From: WS-11 sp035275545
GTDB lineage: Bacteria > Eisenbacteria > RBG-16-71-46
Direction: 5' to 3'
Assembly: GCA_035275545.1 (NCBI GenBank)
Contig: DATEMP010000266.1
Span: 1 to 5,539, forward strand
DNA: 5,539 nt
Shown here: one piece after another, positions 1-5,539 of the stretch
Numbering within the stretch: position 1 is the first letter of the stretch
Layout of the letters: every line of letters starts with the position of its first letter
Notes under the pieces: model-generated
What the model was told of the DNA's origin: nothing
The model's input: only the letters and a program-made list of their open reading frames with translations
Database searches by the model: none
Program-made: the position numbers and the translations under genes

Positions 1-74
1 TGGGTGGCGCGCGACGCGAGCAGCACGCCCGCAAGCGCGATCAGCGCGACGAACACGACGGTGGAGCGGCGCAT
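1..74 (-). CDS. N-terminus of a secreted or membrane-anchored protein (partial)
   Basis: Reading the minus strand from the ATG at 74 gives 24 codons with no stop before the window edge. The peptide begins MRRSTVVFVALIALAGVLLA and continues SRAT. Two arginines followed by about 16 hydrophobic residues are typical of a Sec signal peptide or an N-terminal membrane anchor. The start lies 9 bases after the arginase stop codon on the same strand, so the two are probably co-transcribed. No clear Shine-Dalgarno sequence precedes the ATG (CTAGGCCGCGCGC), which may mean translational coupling to the arginase. The function cannot be read from this fragment. Confidence 0.6.
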   Translation of the reverse strand, partial: MRRSTVVFVALIALAGVLLASRAT

Positions 75-83
75 GCGCGCGGC

Positions 84-1004
84 CTAGAAGATGCGCTTCC
101 CCAGCACGCCCTGGGCGAGCTCGGCGGCCAGCACGCCGGTCATGTTCTGCGTGTCGAGCACCGGGTTCACCTCCACCAGGTCGATCGCCACGATCTCGGC
201 ACGGTCGCTCAGCAGCTCCATCGCCAGGTGCGCCTCGCGGTAGGTGATCCCGCCCCAGACCGGCGTGCCGGTGCCGGGCGCGTCCTCGGGATCCACCACG
301 TCCAGGTCGAGCGAGAGATGGATGCCCTCGGTGCCGTCGCCGGCGATCCGCACCGCCTCGTCGACCACGTCGCGCATGCCGCGCTCGTCGATGTCGCGCA
401 TCGTGTAGACCGTGACTCCGAGCCGCTTGAGGATCTCGCGCTCGCCGGGGTCGACGTCGCGGATGCCGATCAGCGCGGTGTTGCGCGGCTGGATCTTGGG
501 GACGCGGTCGCCGAGGCTCACCAGGTCACGGTCGCCGTGGCCGAGCGCGATCGCCAGCGACATGCCGTGGATGTTGCCCGAGGGCGTGGTGTCGGGAGTG
601 TTCGCGTCACCGTGCGCGTCGAACCAGATGAGTCCGAGCGAGCGGCCCTCGCGCCCGTAGTGGCACGCGGTGCCGGCGATCGATCCGATCGCGATGCTGT
701 GATCGCCTCCCAGGACCAGCGGCAGGCGCCCCTTGGCGAGCGCCCGCTCCACGGCCGCGCGCAGCGCGTCGCACATGGCGAGGATCGGCTCCTTGTACCG
801 GAGCTTGCCCTCGCCCACCTGCTGGGTCTCGGGGATCATGACGTCCAGGTCCCCGGAGTCCTCGACCTGGTGCCCGAGCTGCTCGAGGCGCGCCTCGATG
901 TCGGCGACCCGGATCGCCGAAGGACCCATGTCGACGCCGCGACGGCCTGCGCCGAGGTCCACCGGCACGCCGATGATCTCGATGAAACGACCCTGGACGG
1001 ACAT
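84..1004 (-). CDS. rocF: arginase (L-arginine amidinohydrolase, ureohydrolase family)
   Basis: This 306-residue enzyme should hydrolyse L-arginine to L-ornithine and urea in the cytoplasm with a two-manganese centre. All metal ligands of the ureohydrolase fold are visible: H102 in GGDHS, D129, H131 and D133 in DAHGD, and D233 and D235 in SLDLDVVDP. H146 in SGNIHG and E278 in DLVEVNP match the catalytic His and substrate-binding Glu of classical arginases. SGNIHGM and APGTGTPVWGG point to arginase rather than agmatinase. The length is normal for the family. The reading frame is open to an ATG at 1085, but those 27 extra residues look unlike arginase, include an unusual AGA codon and contain a palindrome. 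The start at 1004 gives MSVQGRFIEIIGVPVDLGAG, which aligns with the usual arginase N-terminus. No obvious Shine-Dalgarno precedes it. A secreted-protein gene follows after 9 bases and a lipoprotein gene diverges upstream. The role is probably arginine catabolism or ornithine supply; no other arginine gene is visible to confirm it. Confidence 0.95.
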   Translation of the reverse strand: MSVQGRFIEIIGVPVDLGAGRRGVDMGPSAIRVADIEARLEQLGHQVEDSGDLDVMIPETQQVGEGKLRYKEPILAMCDALRAAVERALAKGRLPLVLGGDHSIAIGSIAGTACHYGREGRSLGLIWFDAHGDANTPDTTPSGNIHGMSLAIALGHGDRDLVSLGDRVPKIQPRNTALIGIRDVDPGEREILKRLGVTVYTMRDIDERGMRDVVDEAVRIAGDGTEGIHLSLDLDVVDPEDAPGTGTPVWGGITYREAHLAMELLSDRAEIVAIDLVEVNPVLDTQNMTGVLAAELAQGVLGKRIF

Positions 1005-1014
1005 AGGGCCGGGG

Positions 1015-1044
1015 AGTCTAGCAGCGGGCCCGCTGCCGGACCAA
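1015..1044 (-). promoter_or_regulatory. possible arginase promoter with palindrome in the spacer
   Basis: On the minus strand, TTGGTC (1044-1039) and TAGACT (1020-1015) are separated by 18 bases and weakly resemble -35 and -10 hexamers (3 of 6 and 4 of 6 consensus matches). The spacer consists almost entirely of the 16-bp palindrome. If this promoter is real, transcription would start near 1008, only a few bases before the ATG at 1004. That would agree with the missing Shine-Dalgarno but is speculative. The hexamers are poor and could be coincidental. Confidence 0.25.
1021..1036. repeat. perfect 16-bp palindrome upstream of arginase
   Basis: GCAGCGGGCCCGCTGC equals its own reverse complement over all 16 bases, and the flanking bases (A at 1020, C at 1037) do not extend it. 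It lies 17 to 32 bases upstream of the arginase start codon. It could be an operator for a dimeric regulator, or form a hairpin if transcribed. The base composition makes G/C palindromes more likely by chance than in average DNA, so function is inferred from length, perfection and position only. Confidence 0.45.
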
Positions 1045-1089
1045 TGCGCGCCCCGGATGCCGAGCGGACCGGCATGTGGCATCATCCCC

Positions 1090-1112
1090 CGGCGCGCGCC
1101 CCATGCGCGCCG
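1090..1112. repeat. 8-7-8 inverted repeat in the lipoprotein leader
   Basis: CGGCGCGC (1090-1097) and GCGCGCCG (1105-1112) are exact reverse complements around a 7-base spacer. The repeat lies 17 bases before the AGGAGG of the lipoprotein gene, so a transcript starting further upstream would carry a very stable GC hairpin here. It is made only of G and C, so low-complexity coincidence is quite possible. Confidence 0.3.
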
Positions 1113-1129
1113 AGGGGCTCCCCAGATCG

Positions 1130-1135
1130 AGGAGG
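1130..1135 (+). promoter_or_regulatory. ribosome binding site of the lipoprotein gene
   Basis: A full AGGAGG lies four bases before the ATG at 1140. It is the strongest Shine-Dalgarno in the window and fixes the start of this gene against the longer open frame that continues upstream through the arginase antisense strand. Confidence 0.8.
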
Positions 1136-1139
1136 AACG

Positions 1140-1646
1140 ATGAAGGCGGCGTTGAAGGCCGGTGTGCTGGCGGTGACGCTGGTGGTGGTGGGGTGCTCCA
1201 GGACGCAGGAGGCGGTGCCGGTGACGGGCACTCCCGCCGACCTACGCGCGCTCACGGGCGAGTGGGGCGGCGACTACCACGGCGAGCAGACCGGCCGCAG
1301 CGGCAGCATCGTGTTCAAGCTGGCGGCGGGCGCCGATACCGCGTACGGCGACGTGGTGATGATCGCGCACGACCGGCGCGAATCGCGTCTCCCCTCCCAG
1401 GATCCCTCGGCCGGGCTGCCGATCGCGCGCACCCCGGAGGTGGTCACGATCTCGTTCGTGCGCGCCGCCGCCGGCACCATCACCGGCCAGCTCGCGCCCT
1501 ACAAGGATCCCGAGTGCGACTGCATGGTCGATACGCGCTTCGAGGGCCGGCTGCGCGGCGACCGGATCGAGGGCACGTTCTTGAGCCGGCGCGAGCGGGG
1601 CGAGATCGTGAACGGCACCTGGAAGGTGACGCGCAAGAAGACGTAG
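1140..1646 (+). CDS. lipoprotein of unknown function
   Basis: The product is 168 residues. It begins MKAALKAGVLAVTLVVVGCS: a lysine-bearing n-region, a hydrophobic core and the lipobox VVGC, so C19 should be lipidated by signal peptidase II processing and the protein anchored in an envelope membrane. The mature part is dominated by short alternating stretches that look like beta strands (GSIVFKL 56-61 region, DVVMIAH, VVTISFVR, DTRFEGRLRGDRIEGTFLSR at 131-150, NGTWKV near the end). The pattern of strand, GD.I.GTF, then G.W resembles small calycin-like or other beta-sandwich lipoproteins, but I do not recognise the family. Two cysteines, C126 and C128 in ECDC, could form a disulfide or a metal site. 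The start is fixed by AGGAGG and the signal peptide. The gene stands alone: it diverges from arginase and converges on the metal ATPase with only 16 bases between stop codons. Confidence 0.85.
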   Translation: MKAALKAGVLAVTLVVVGCSRTQEAVPVTGTPADLRALTGEWGGDYHGEQTGRSGSIVFKLAAGADTAYGDVVMIAHDRRESRLPSQDPSAGLPIARTPEVVTISFVRAAAGTITGQLAPYKDPECDCMVDTRFEGRLRGDRIEGTFLSRRERGEIVNGTWKVTRKKT

Positions 1647-1662
1647 CGCGCGCGCCCTGTGC

Positions 1663-4032
1663 TCAGGCGGCCGGTGTGCCCCGCCGGCCGCGCAGCAGCC
1701 GCAACCCGTTCAGGATGACCACCACGGTGCTGCCCTCGTGGCCCGACACCGCGGCGGGAAGCTTGAGCGGTCCGAACGGGGTGTGCGCACCGGTGAACAC
1801 CAGCGTCACCAGCACCACCATGACGCCCGAGGCGATGACCACGTTCTGGATCACCACCCGCCGCGCGCGCCGCGCCAGCCGGGTCGCGTAGGGCAGCGCG
1901 GTCAGGTCGTCGCTCATGAGCACGACGTCGGCGCTTTCCATCGCCGCGTCGCTGCCGATCCCGCCCATGGCGATGCCCACCGTCGCGCGCGCCAGCGCCG
2001 GCGCGTCGTTGACGCCGTCGCCCACCATCGCCACCGCCCCGTGGGTGTGCTCGAGCCGGCCGATCACCTCGACCTTGTCCCCGGGCAGCAGCGCGCCGTG
2101 GTACTCGTCGACGCCGGTGCGCCGCGCGATTGCTTCGACCGTGGGCATGCTGTCGCCCGAGAGCAGCACGGTCCGCCGGATCCCCTCGCGCTTGAGCGCG
2201 GCGACGGTCTCGGTGGCGGCGGGCCGAAGCTGGTCGGCGGCGGCGATCACGCCCCAACGCCCCTCGCGCCGCACCAGCATCGCGGTGCGCGCCTCCTGGT
2301 TGAACGCGGCGACCCGCGCGAGCGCCTCGGCCGGCACCACGGCCTGGAGCTCGGCGAACAGCTCCGGCGTGCCGACCTCGACGGTCGCGTTCCCGACCCG
2401 CGCCACCAGGCCCTTGCCGAGATGCGAGGTGAGCTGCTCGGCGGGGGTCACCGGGACCCCGCGCGCCTCCGCGGCGCGCACCACCGCCTGGGCGAGCGGA
2501 TGCTGCGAGCGCTTCTCGGCGCTCGCCGCCCATGCCAGCACCTCCTCCTCGGTCGCCCCGCCCAGCGCCACGACGTCGGTCACCTCGAAGCGCCCGCGGG
2601 TGAGCGTGCCGGTCTTGTCGAACGCCACCGCCTTCACGCGCCCGAGCGCCTCGATGTAGCGGCCGCCCTTGAACAGGATGCCGTTGCGCGCCGCGTTGGC
2701 GATTGCCGACAGGATCGTGGCGGGCGTGGCGATGACCAGCGCGCACGGCGAGGCCACCACCAGCAGCACCATCGCGCGGTAGAACGAGCTCGCGAAGTCG
2801 TTGCCGAGGATGAAGAGCGGGATCACGATCATGAGCCCGGCGGCGATCATGACCGCGACCGTGTAGTAGCGGCCCACCCACTGCGCGACCTCCTCGGTGC
2901 GCGACTTCTGCTCCTGGGCCTCCTCCACCATGGCGACGATGCGCGCGAGCGTGGTGTCGCCCGCGGCCCGGCTGGTCACCACCTCGATCGCACCCTGCTG
3001 GTTGAGCGTGCCCGCGAACACCCGGTCGCCGATCTCCTTGGTGACCGGGACCGATTCGCCGGTGAGGCTGCTCTGGTCCACGAGCGATGCGCCGAGCGCC
3101 ACCGTGCCGTCCACCGGGATCGCCTCCCCGGGCTTGACGATGACGCGCTCCCCGACCCGCACGCTCTCCGCCTCGACCTCGATCTCGCGGCCATCGCGCC
3201 GCACCAGCGCGCGCGCGGGCCGCAGCTTGAGCAGCGCGTGGAGCGCGCGCCGCGTGCGGCCCATCGTGTAGACCTCGAGCGTGTTGCTGAGCGAGAACAG
3301 GAACATGAGCACCGCCGCCTCGAACACGTACCCGATCACCCCGGCGCCGATCGCGGCCAGGATCATGAGCAGGTTGACGTCGAAGCGGAGCCGCGCCAGC
3401 GCCCGCAGCGTCGAGCGCAGCGCGAACCAGCCGCCCGCGAGCGCGGAGAGCGTCAGCGTCGACTGGATCCACACCAGCGGTGCGCCGGCGCGCTCGAGGA
3501 TCATGCCGAGCACGAGCAGGCCCAGGCAGACGCCGGTGAGCGTCATCATCGCCCGGCCGCGCGCGAAGTGCTCGAGTTCGGCGTTCGAGAACGTCGCGCC
3601 CCAGGGCTTGCTGCGCGCCAGCGGCCGCACCAGCTCGGCGGTGTCCGCCGGAAGGCTGCGGCGCGAGAGCCCGACGCGGCCGGGATCGGTGATGACCGCG
3701 AACTCGGGATCATCGGCAGCCGGGACGTGTCCGAGCCTGAGGTCGCACTCGTGGCAGGCTCCGAGTGCCTCCCGGCGGCCGCAGTAGGTGACGCGCTGCG
3801 CGAACACCCCCGCCACCTCGTCGGCGAGCGCGTTCAGCCGGTCCAGATCGATGAGCCCGGGCCGGTAGCGCACCGTGAGCGTCTGGTCGCGGAAATCGGC
3901 CTCGATCGCCACCACGCCCGGGCTCTGGTGCAGGCGGTCGGAGAGGATGACCAGGCAGCCCGGATCGGCGGCGGCGATCGGCAGGTGGTCCGTGGCGATC
4001 GGCGCCGCGGCGCTAGGCAGGGGAGCGCTCAT
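1663..4032 (-). CDS. heavy-metal P-type ATPase, P1B-4-like (Co/Zn/Fe/Cd-type exporter)
   Basis: This 789-residue protein should pump divalent transition metal ions across the cytoplasmic membrane using ATP. Catalytic motifs in order are TGES (324-327, actuator), SPC (428-430, membrane metal site), DKTGTLT (D472 phosphorylated), SQHPLA (H511-P512, nucleotide domain), GDGVNDAPAL (671-680) and GHEGST (764-769, last membrane segment). SPC together with HEGxT is the signature of the P1B-4 group (CoaT, CtpD, CzcP, PfeT relatives), not the CPC of Cu or Zn/Pb pumps. About eight membrane segments are visible near 161-182, 185-206, 219-235, 236-254, 388-410, 416-445, 727-747 and 758-780. The first 160 residues are an extension: 24-78 resemble an HMA ferredoxin fold without its CxxC (only C26), followed by C84, C93, H94 and C96. 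P1B-4 pumps usually have little N-terminal domain, so this is unusual. No clear Shine-Dalgarno precedes the ATG at 4032. A beta-barrel gene lies 35 bases upstream. The exact metal cannot be told from sequence, and no ArsR, MerR or Fur-type regulator is visible nearby. Confidence 0.93.
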   Translation of the reverse strand: MSAPLPSAAAPIATDHLPIAAADPGCLVILSDRLHQSPGVVAIEADFRDQTLTVRYRPGLIDLDRLNALADEVAGVFAQRVTYCGRREALGACHECDLRLGHVPAADDPEFAVITDPGRVGLSRRSLPADTAELVRPLARSKPWGATFSNAELEHFARGRAMMTLTGVCLGLLVLGMILERAGAPLVWIQSTLTLSALAGGWFALRSTLRALARLRFDVNLLMILAAIGAGVIGYVFEAAVLMFLFSLSNTLEVYTMGRTRRALHALLKLRPARALVRRDGREIEVEAESVRVGERVIVKPGEAIPVDGTVALGASLVDQSSLTGESVPVTKEIGDRVFAGTLNQQGAIEVVTSRAAGDTTLARIVAMVEEAQEQKSRTEEVAQWVGRYYTVAVMIAAGLMIVIPLFILGNDFASSFYRAMVLLVVASPCALVIATPATILSAIANAARNGILFKGGRYIEALGRVKAVAFDKTGTLTRGRFEVTDVVALGGATEEEVLAWAASAEKRSQHPLAQAVVRAAEARGVPVTPAEQLTSHLGKGLVARVGNATVEVGTPELFAELQAVVPAEALARVAAFNQEARTAMLVRREGRWGVIAAADQLRPAATETVAALKREGIRRTVLLSGDSMPTVEAIARRTGVDEYHGALLPGDKVEVIGRLEHTHGAVAMVGDGVNDAPALARATVGIAMGGIGSDAAMESADVVLMSDDLTALPYATRLARRARRVVIQNVVIASGVMVVLVTLVFTGAHTPFGPLKLPAAVSGHEGSTVVVILNGLRLLRGRRGTPAA

Positions 4033-4067
4033 GCTTCGAAGCTAGCACAGCGCTCGCGACCCGGCCG

Positions 4068-4658
4068 TCACAGCACCGCCCCCAGCCCGAGCGCGAAGCC
4101 GAACTCGTTGGTGTCGGAGAAGTCCGAGAACCACCGGCGCGCCCGGACGTTCACGCGGATCGCGAGGTTCGATCGCACCTCCGACCGGTAGCCGAGCTCG
4201 CCGCCGATCGCGGTGCCGAGCGCGGAGCTGCCCTCGCCGCCCACCCGCTGCAGGGCGCCGCCGAACGCCACGTAGGGTGACGAGCTCGCCTCCGGATTGA
4301 ACCGGAAGCCGACCTGGCCGACGAAGGTCAGGATCGTGCTGGTGGATCCGCCGCCGGAGATCGCCGAGACCCCGAACTGCGGCTCGATGAACAACGACCG
4401 CCCCGTGAACATCGTGGCGTAGAGCGCCGGCGCCAGGATCGAGAGCGGGCCGATGCCGCTCGGGACGCCGAAGTGGGTGTTCGAGCTGCCTCCCGAGTTG
4501 ATGATGGTCACCCCCATCATGGTGCCGAGCTCGGTCTTCGAGTCCTGGGCCACGGCGCGGCCGCCGAACGGGAGCGCGCCGAATCCCAGCACCAGCACCG
4601 TGATCCGGCCGGCGTTGCGCAGCCCGGCCATACGTCTCCGCGGAGCGTTCGCACCCAT
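4068..4658 (-). CDS. secreted, probable outer-membrane beta-barrel protein
   Basis: The product is about 196 residues. It has an N-terminal signal peptide with arginines (RRRMAGLRNAGR), a hydrophobic core (ITVLVLGFGALPFG) and a signal peptidase I site AVA before QDS, giving a mature protein of about 159 residues. The mature part is a run of short amphipathic strands separated by Gly/Ser turns, for example SLFIEPQFGVSAI (88-100), TILTFVGQVGFRF (108-120), SPYVAFGGALQRV (127-139), GGELGYRS (152-159), NLAIRVNVRARRWF (164-177) and EFGFALGLGAVL at the end. This suggests a small barrel of the OmpW/OmpA-like or porin-like kind. The last residue is Leu rather than the usual Phe, so membrane insertion is less certain. 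The ATG at 4658 is favoured because GAGGGG lies six bases upstream. A GTG at 4664 is too close to that site. An ATG at 4631 with GGAG four bases upstream would give a more typical 28-residue signal peptide and remains possible. It lies upstream of the metal ATPase on the same strand and may share its transcript. Confidence 0.75.
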   Translation of the reverse strand: MGANAPRRRMAGLRNAGRITVLVLGFGALPFGGRAVAQDSKTELGTMMGVTIINSGGSSNTHFGVPSGIGPLSILAPALYATMFTGRSLFIEPQFGVSAISGGGSTSTILTFVGQVGFRFNPEASSSPYVAFGGALQRVGGEGSSALGTAIGGELGYRSEVRSNLAIRVNVRARRWFSDFSDTNEFGFALGLGAVL

Positions 4659-4664
4659 GGCCAC

Positions 4665-4670
4665 CCCCTC
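4665..4670 (-). promoter_or_regulatory. ribosome binding site of the beta-barrel gene
   Basis: On the minus strand ACAGAGGGG precedes the gene. Its GAGGGG core is six bases from the ATG at 4658 but directly adjoins the GTG at 4664, so it supports the ATG. The competing ATG at 4631 has its own weaker GGAG. Confidence 0.5.
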
Positions 4671-4793
4671 TGTCGTGCCACCCGGAAGCGGCGCGTTGGA
4701 GACCCGCGGTGCGCGGGCCGGCGGCCGCCGTGCACGGGAGGGTCCCTCAGGCCTGCGGGGGGCGCAAGCGCCACGCCCAAACCAGGGAAGTGC
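4671..4793. other. intergenic region between GAF-protein and beta-barrel genes
   Basis: This is non-coding, very GC-rich DNA after the GAF-protein stop. It contains a short hairpin candidate GGCGCAAGCGCC (4761-4772; on the minus-strand transcript GGCG-CUUG-CGCC) about 21 bases past the stop, and the odd-length palindrome GAGGGTCCCTC (4738-4748). Neither is followed by a T-run, so a rho-independent terminator is not supported. A promoter for the beta-barrel gene would be expected here but none is recognisable. Confidence 0.35.
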
Positions 4794-5539
4794 CTAGGCG
4801 GCCCGGGCGGTGGTGCCGCGCGCGGTGTCGATGCTGGCGAGGCGCACCGCGAGTGCAGCGCCCGCGATCGAGGCGCAATCGAAGTCCACGCCGTCGAACA
4901 GCTCGCTGCTTTCCTTGTTGCTCAGGTTGATCACGCCGAAGAGCCGCCCGTTGTGCACCACCGGCACGGCGATGAACGAGGGCGAGTTGTAGGTCTCGGC
5001 CTGATCCTCGGGGGTGATGTCCGCCTGGCTGCGCATCCGCACCAGCAGCGGCTTGCGGTTGTGCGCCACCCAGCCCGCCACACCCTGCCCGACGCGCACG
5101 CGCACGCGCGACGCGACCTCGGGGTCGAGCCCGTACTGGGCCGAGATCTGGAGCGTCTCGCCGCTCTCGTCGAGCGTCATGAGGCTGCAGCGCTCGATCG
5201 CGAACTCGTTGCACAGCCAGCTCACCACCCGTGCCGGAAGACGCCGCTCGTCGGGCTCCTCCCCCAACAGATGCAGCAGCCGGCGCGCGAAGTCCACGCG
5301 GCGCTCGAGGTCTGCCATGTCCCAGCTCGCCTGATTCATCTCGGCGTAGGCGTCGCTCAGGTGCTCGGTGGCCGCCATCGCCTGGGCCTCGAGCGTCTCC
5401 ATCGTGGCTTTGACGCGTTCGAGCTCGTCGCGGTACTCGTCGGAGCTGCGCTGGCGCTCCTGGTACTGATGGGTGAGATCGTCCAGCATCGCGCCGCGCG
5501 AATGGTCCTCGTGGTCGAGCTCGCGCGCCCGCACGGCGA
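4794..5539 (-). CDS. GAF-domain protein with N-terminal coiled coil (partial, 5' end outside window)
   Basis: The frame is open to the window edge, so the true start may lie outside. A GTG at 5534 is possible but unsupported. The visible 247 residues end in a normal TAG stop. Numbering from the GTG codon, residues 17-82 are charged and helical with heptad-like spacing (LTHQYQERQRSSDEYRDELE onwards) and probably form a dimeric coiled coil. Residues 83-235 form a GAF domain: an initial helix RLLHLL, strands CSLMTLDESGETLQISAQYG, then GQGVAGWV (149-156) and FIAVPVVHNGRLFGVINLSN (187-206). GAF domains sense small molecules, redox state or light and usually regulate a partner domain. No kinase, phosphatase, GGDEF or DNA-binding domain follows the GAF here, so any output or receiver domain must precede the coiled coil beyond the window, or the protein acts through a partner. 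The ligand is unknown. It lies on the same strand as the beta-barrel gene, 135 bases upstream of it. Confidence 0.85.
   Translation of the reverse strand, partial: AVRARELDHEDHSRGAMLDDLTHQYQERQRSSDEYRDELERVKATMETLEAQAMAATEHLSDAYAEMNQASWDMADLERRVDFARRLLHLLGEEPDERRLPARVVSWLCNEFAIERCSLMTLDESGETLQISAQYGLDPEVASRVRVRVGQGVAGWVAHNRKPLLVRMRSQADITPEDQAETYNSPSFIAVPVVHNGRLFGVINLSNKESSELFDGVDFDCASIAGAALAVRLASIDTARGTTARAA

Larger units (their letters stand above)
1005..1139. promoter_or_regulatory. divergent intergenic region between arginase and lipoprotein genes
   Basis: These 135 bases separate two outward-facing genes and must hold promoters for both unless transcription enters from elsewhere. The stretch is rich in dyad symmetry: a perfect 16-bp palindrome at 1021-1036, a 6-7-6 inverted repeat ATGCCG/CGGCAT at 1057-1062 and 1070-1075, and an 8-7-8 inverted repeat at 1090-1097 and 1105-1112. 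No strong sigma-70 consensus is seen for the lipoprotein side. A weak promoter-like pair faces the arginase and is described separately. Confidence 0.6.

Noticed and set aside
1005..1085. Longer arginase starting at ATG 1085 or 1082
   Set aside because: The 27 added residues do not resemble arginase N-termini, use an atypical AGA codon and would place the 16-bp palindrome inside coding sequence. The ATG at 1004 matches family length.
228..1646. 472-codon plus-strand open frame suggesting a fusion ending in the lipoprotein
   Set aside because: The first 300 or so codons are antisense to arginase and low-complexity. The lipoprotein has its own AGGAGG, ATG and signal peptide at 1140.
1647..1662. 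Bidirectional terminator between the convergent lipoprotein and ATPase genes
   Set aside because: Only 16 bases, no stable dyad and no T-run on either strand.
1499..3472. 657-codon minus-strand open frame overlapping the ATPase in another frame
   Set aside because: Arg/Gly/Ala-rich composition and no recognisable motifs. It is a frame shadow of the ATPase gene, which is intact in its own frame with no sign of frameshift.
4033..4042. 10-bp palindrome GCTTCGAAGC abutting the ATPase start codon as an operator
   Set aside because: A perfect 10-mer palindrome is expected several times by chance in a window of this size, and it has no extended arms or promoter elements around it.
1738..4191. Very long plus-strand open frame (over 800 codons) antisense to the metal ATPase
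   Set aside because: Its translation is dominated by His, Arg, Asp and Gly in low-complexity runs with no domain. Strong third-position GC bias in the real gene keeps stops out of this antisense frame. The opposite strand carries all P-type ATPase motifs.
4738..4772. Rho-independent terminator after the GAF-protein gene
   Set aside because: Stems of only 4 to 5 pairs and no T-run on the minus strand.

Overview
The window is strongly GC-rich, with G/C dominating third codon positions, and is densely coding. This fits a free-living high-GC bacterium. The lipoprotein signal peptide and the secreted beta-strand-rich protein suggest a Gram-negative (diderm) cell envelope. A Gemmatimonadota, Eisenbacteria or myxobacterial-type lineage would be plausible, but no phylogenetic marker is present, so this is a guess. 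I see no rRNA, tRNA, CRISPR array, transposase or attachment site.

Layout from left to right: (1) the first 74 bases hold the N-terminus of a minus-strand protein with a signal peptide or membrane anchor, cut by the window edge. (2) A complete minus-strand arginase (1004 to 84) lies directly upstream of it with a 9-base gap. (3) A 135-base divergent intergenic region carries a perfect 16-bp palindrome that sits between weak promoter-like hexamers facing the arginase. (4) A plus-strand lipoprotein of unknown function (1140 to 1646) has a strong ribosome binding site. (5) Converging on it, only 16 bases away, is a complete minus-strand P-type metal ATPase of 789 residues (4032 to 1663). (6) Upstream of the ATPase on the same strand, 35 bases away, is a secreted, probably outer-membrane beta-barrel protein of about 196 residues. 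(7) The right end holds the C-terminal part of a coiled-coil plus GAF-domain sensor protein, also on the minus strand and running off the window.

How the genes may work together: the ATPase has the SPC and HEGST membrane signatures of the P1B-4 group, which exports divalent transition metals such as Co, Zn, Fe or Cd. The barrel gene before it may share its transcript, but a functional link is unproven. Arginase hydrolyses arginine to ornithine and urea and may be co-transcribed with the clipped secreted protein downstream. The lipoprotein appears to be an independent unit.

No clearly new multi-gene system is visible. The points most worth a second look are the palindrome in the arginase promoter region and the unusual N-terminal extension of the ATPase, which has a degenerate HMA-like fold followed by a cysteine cluster.
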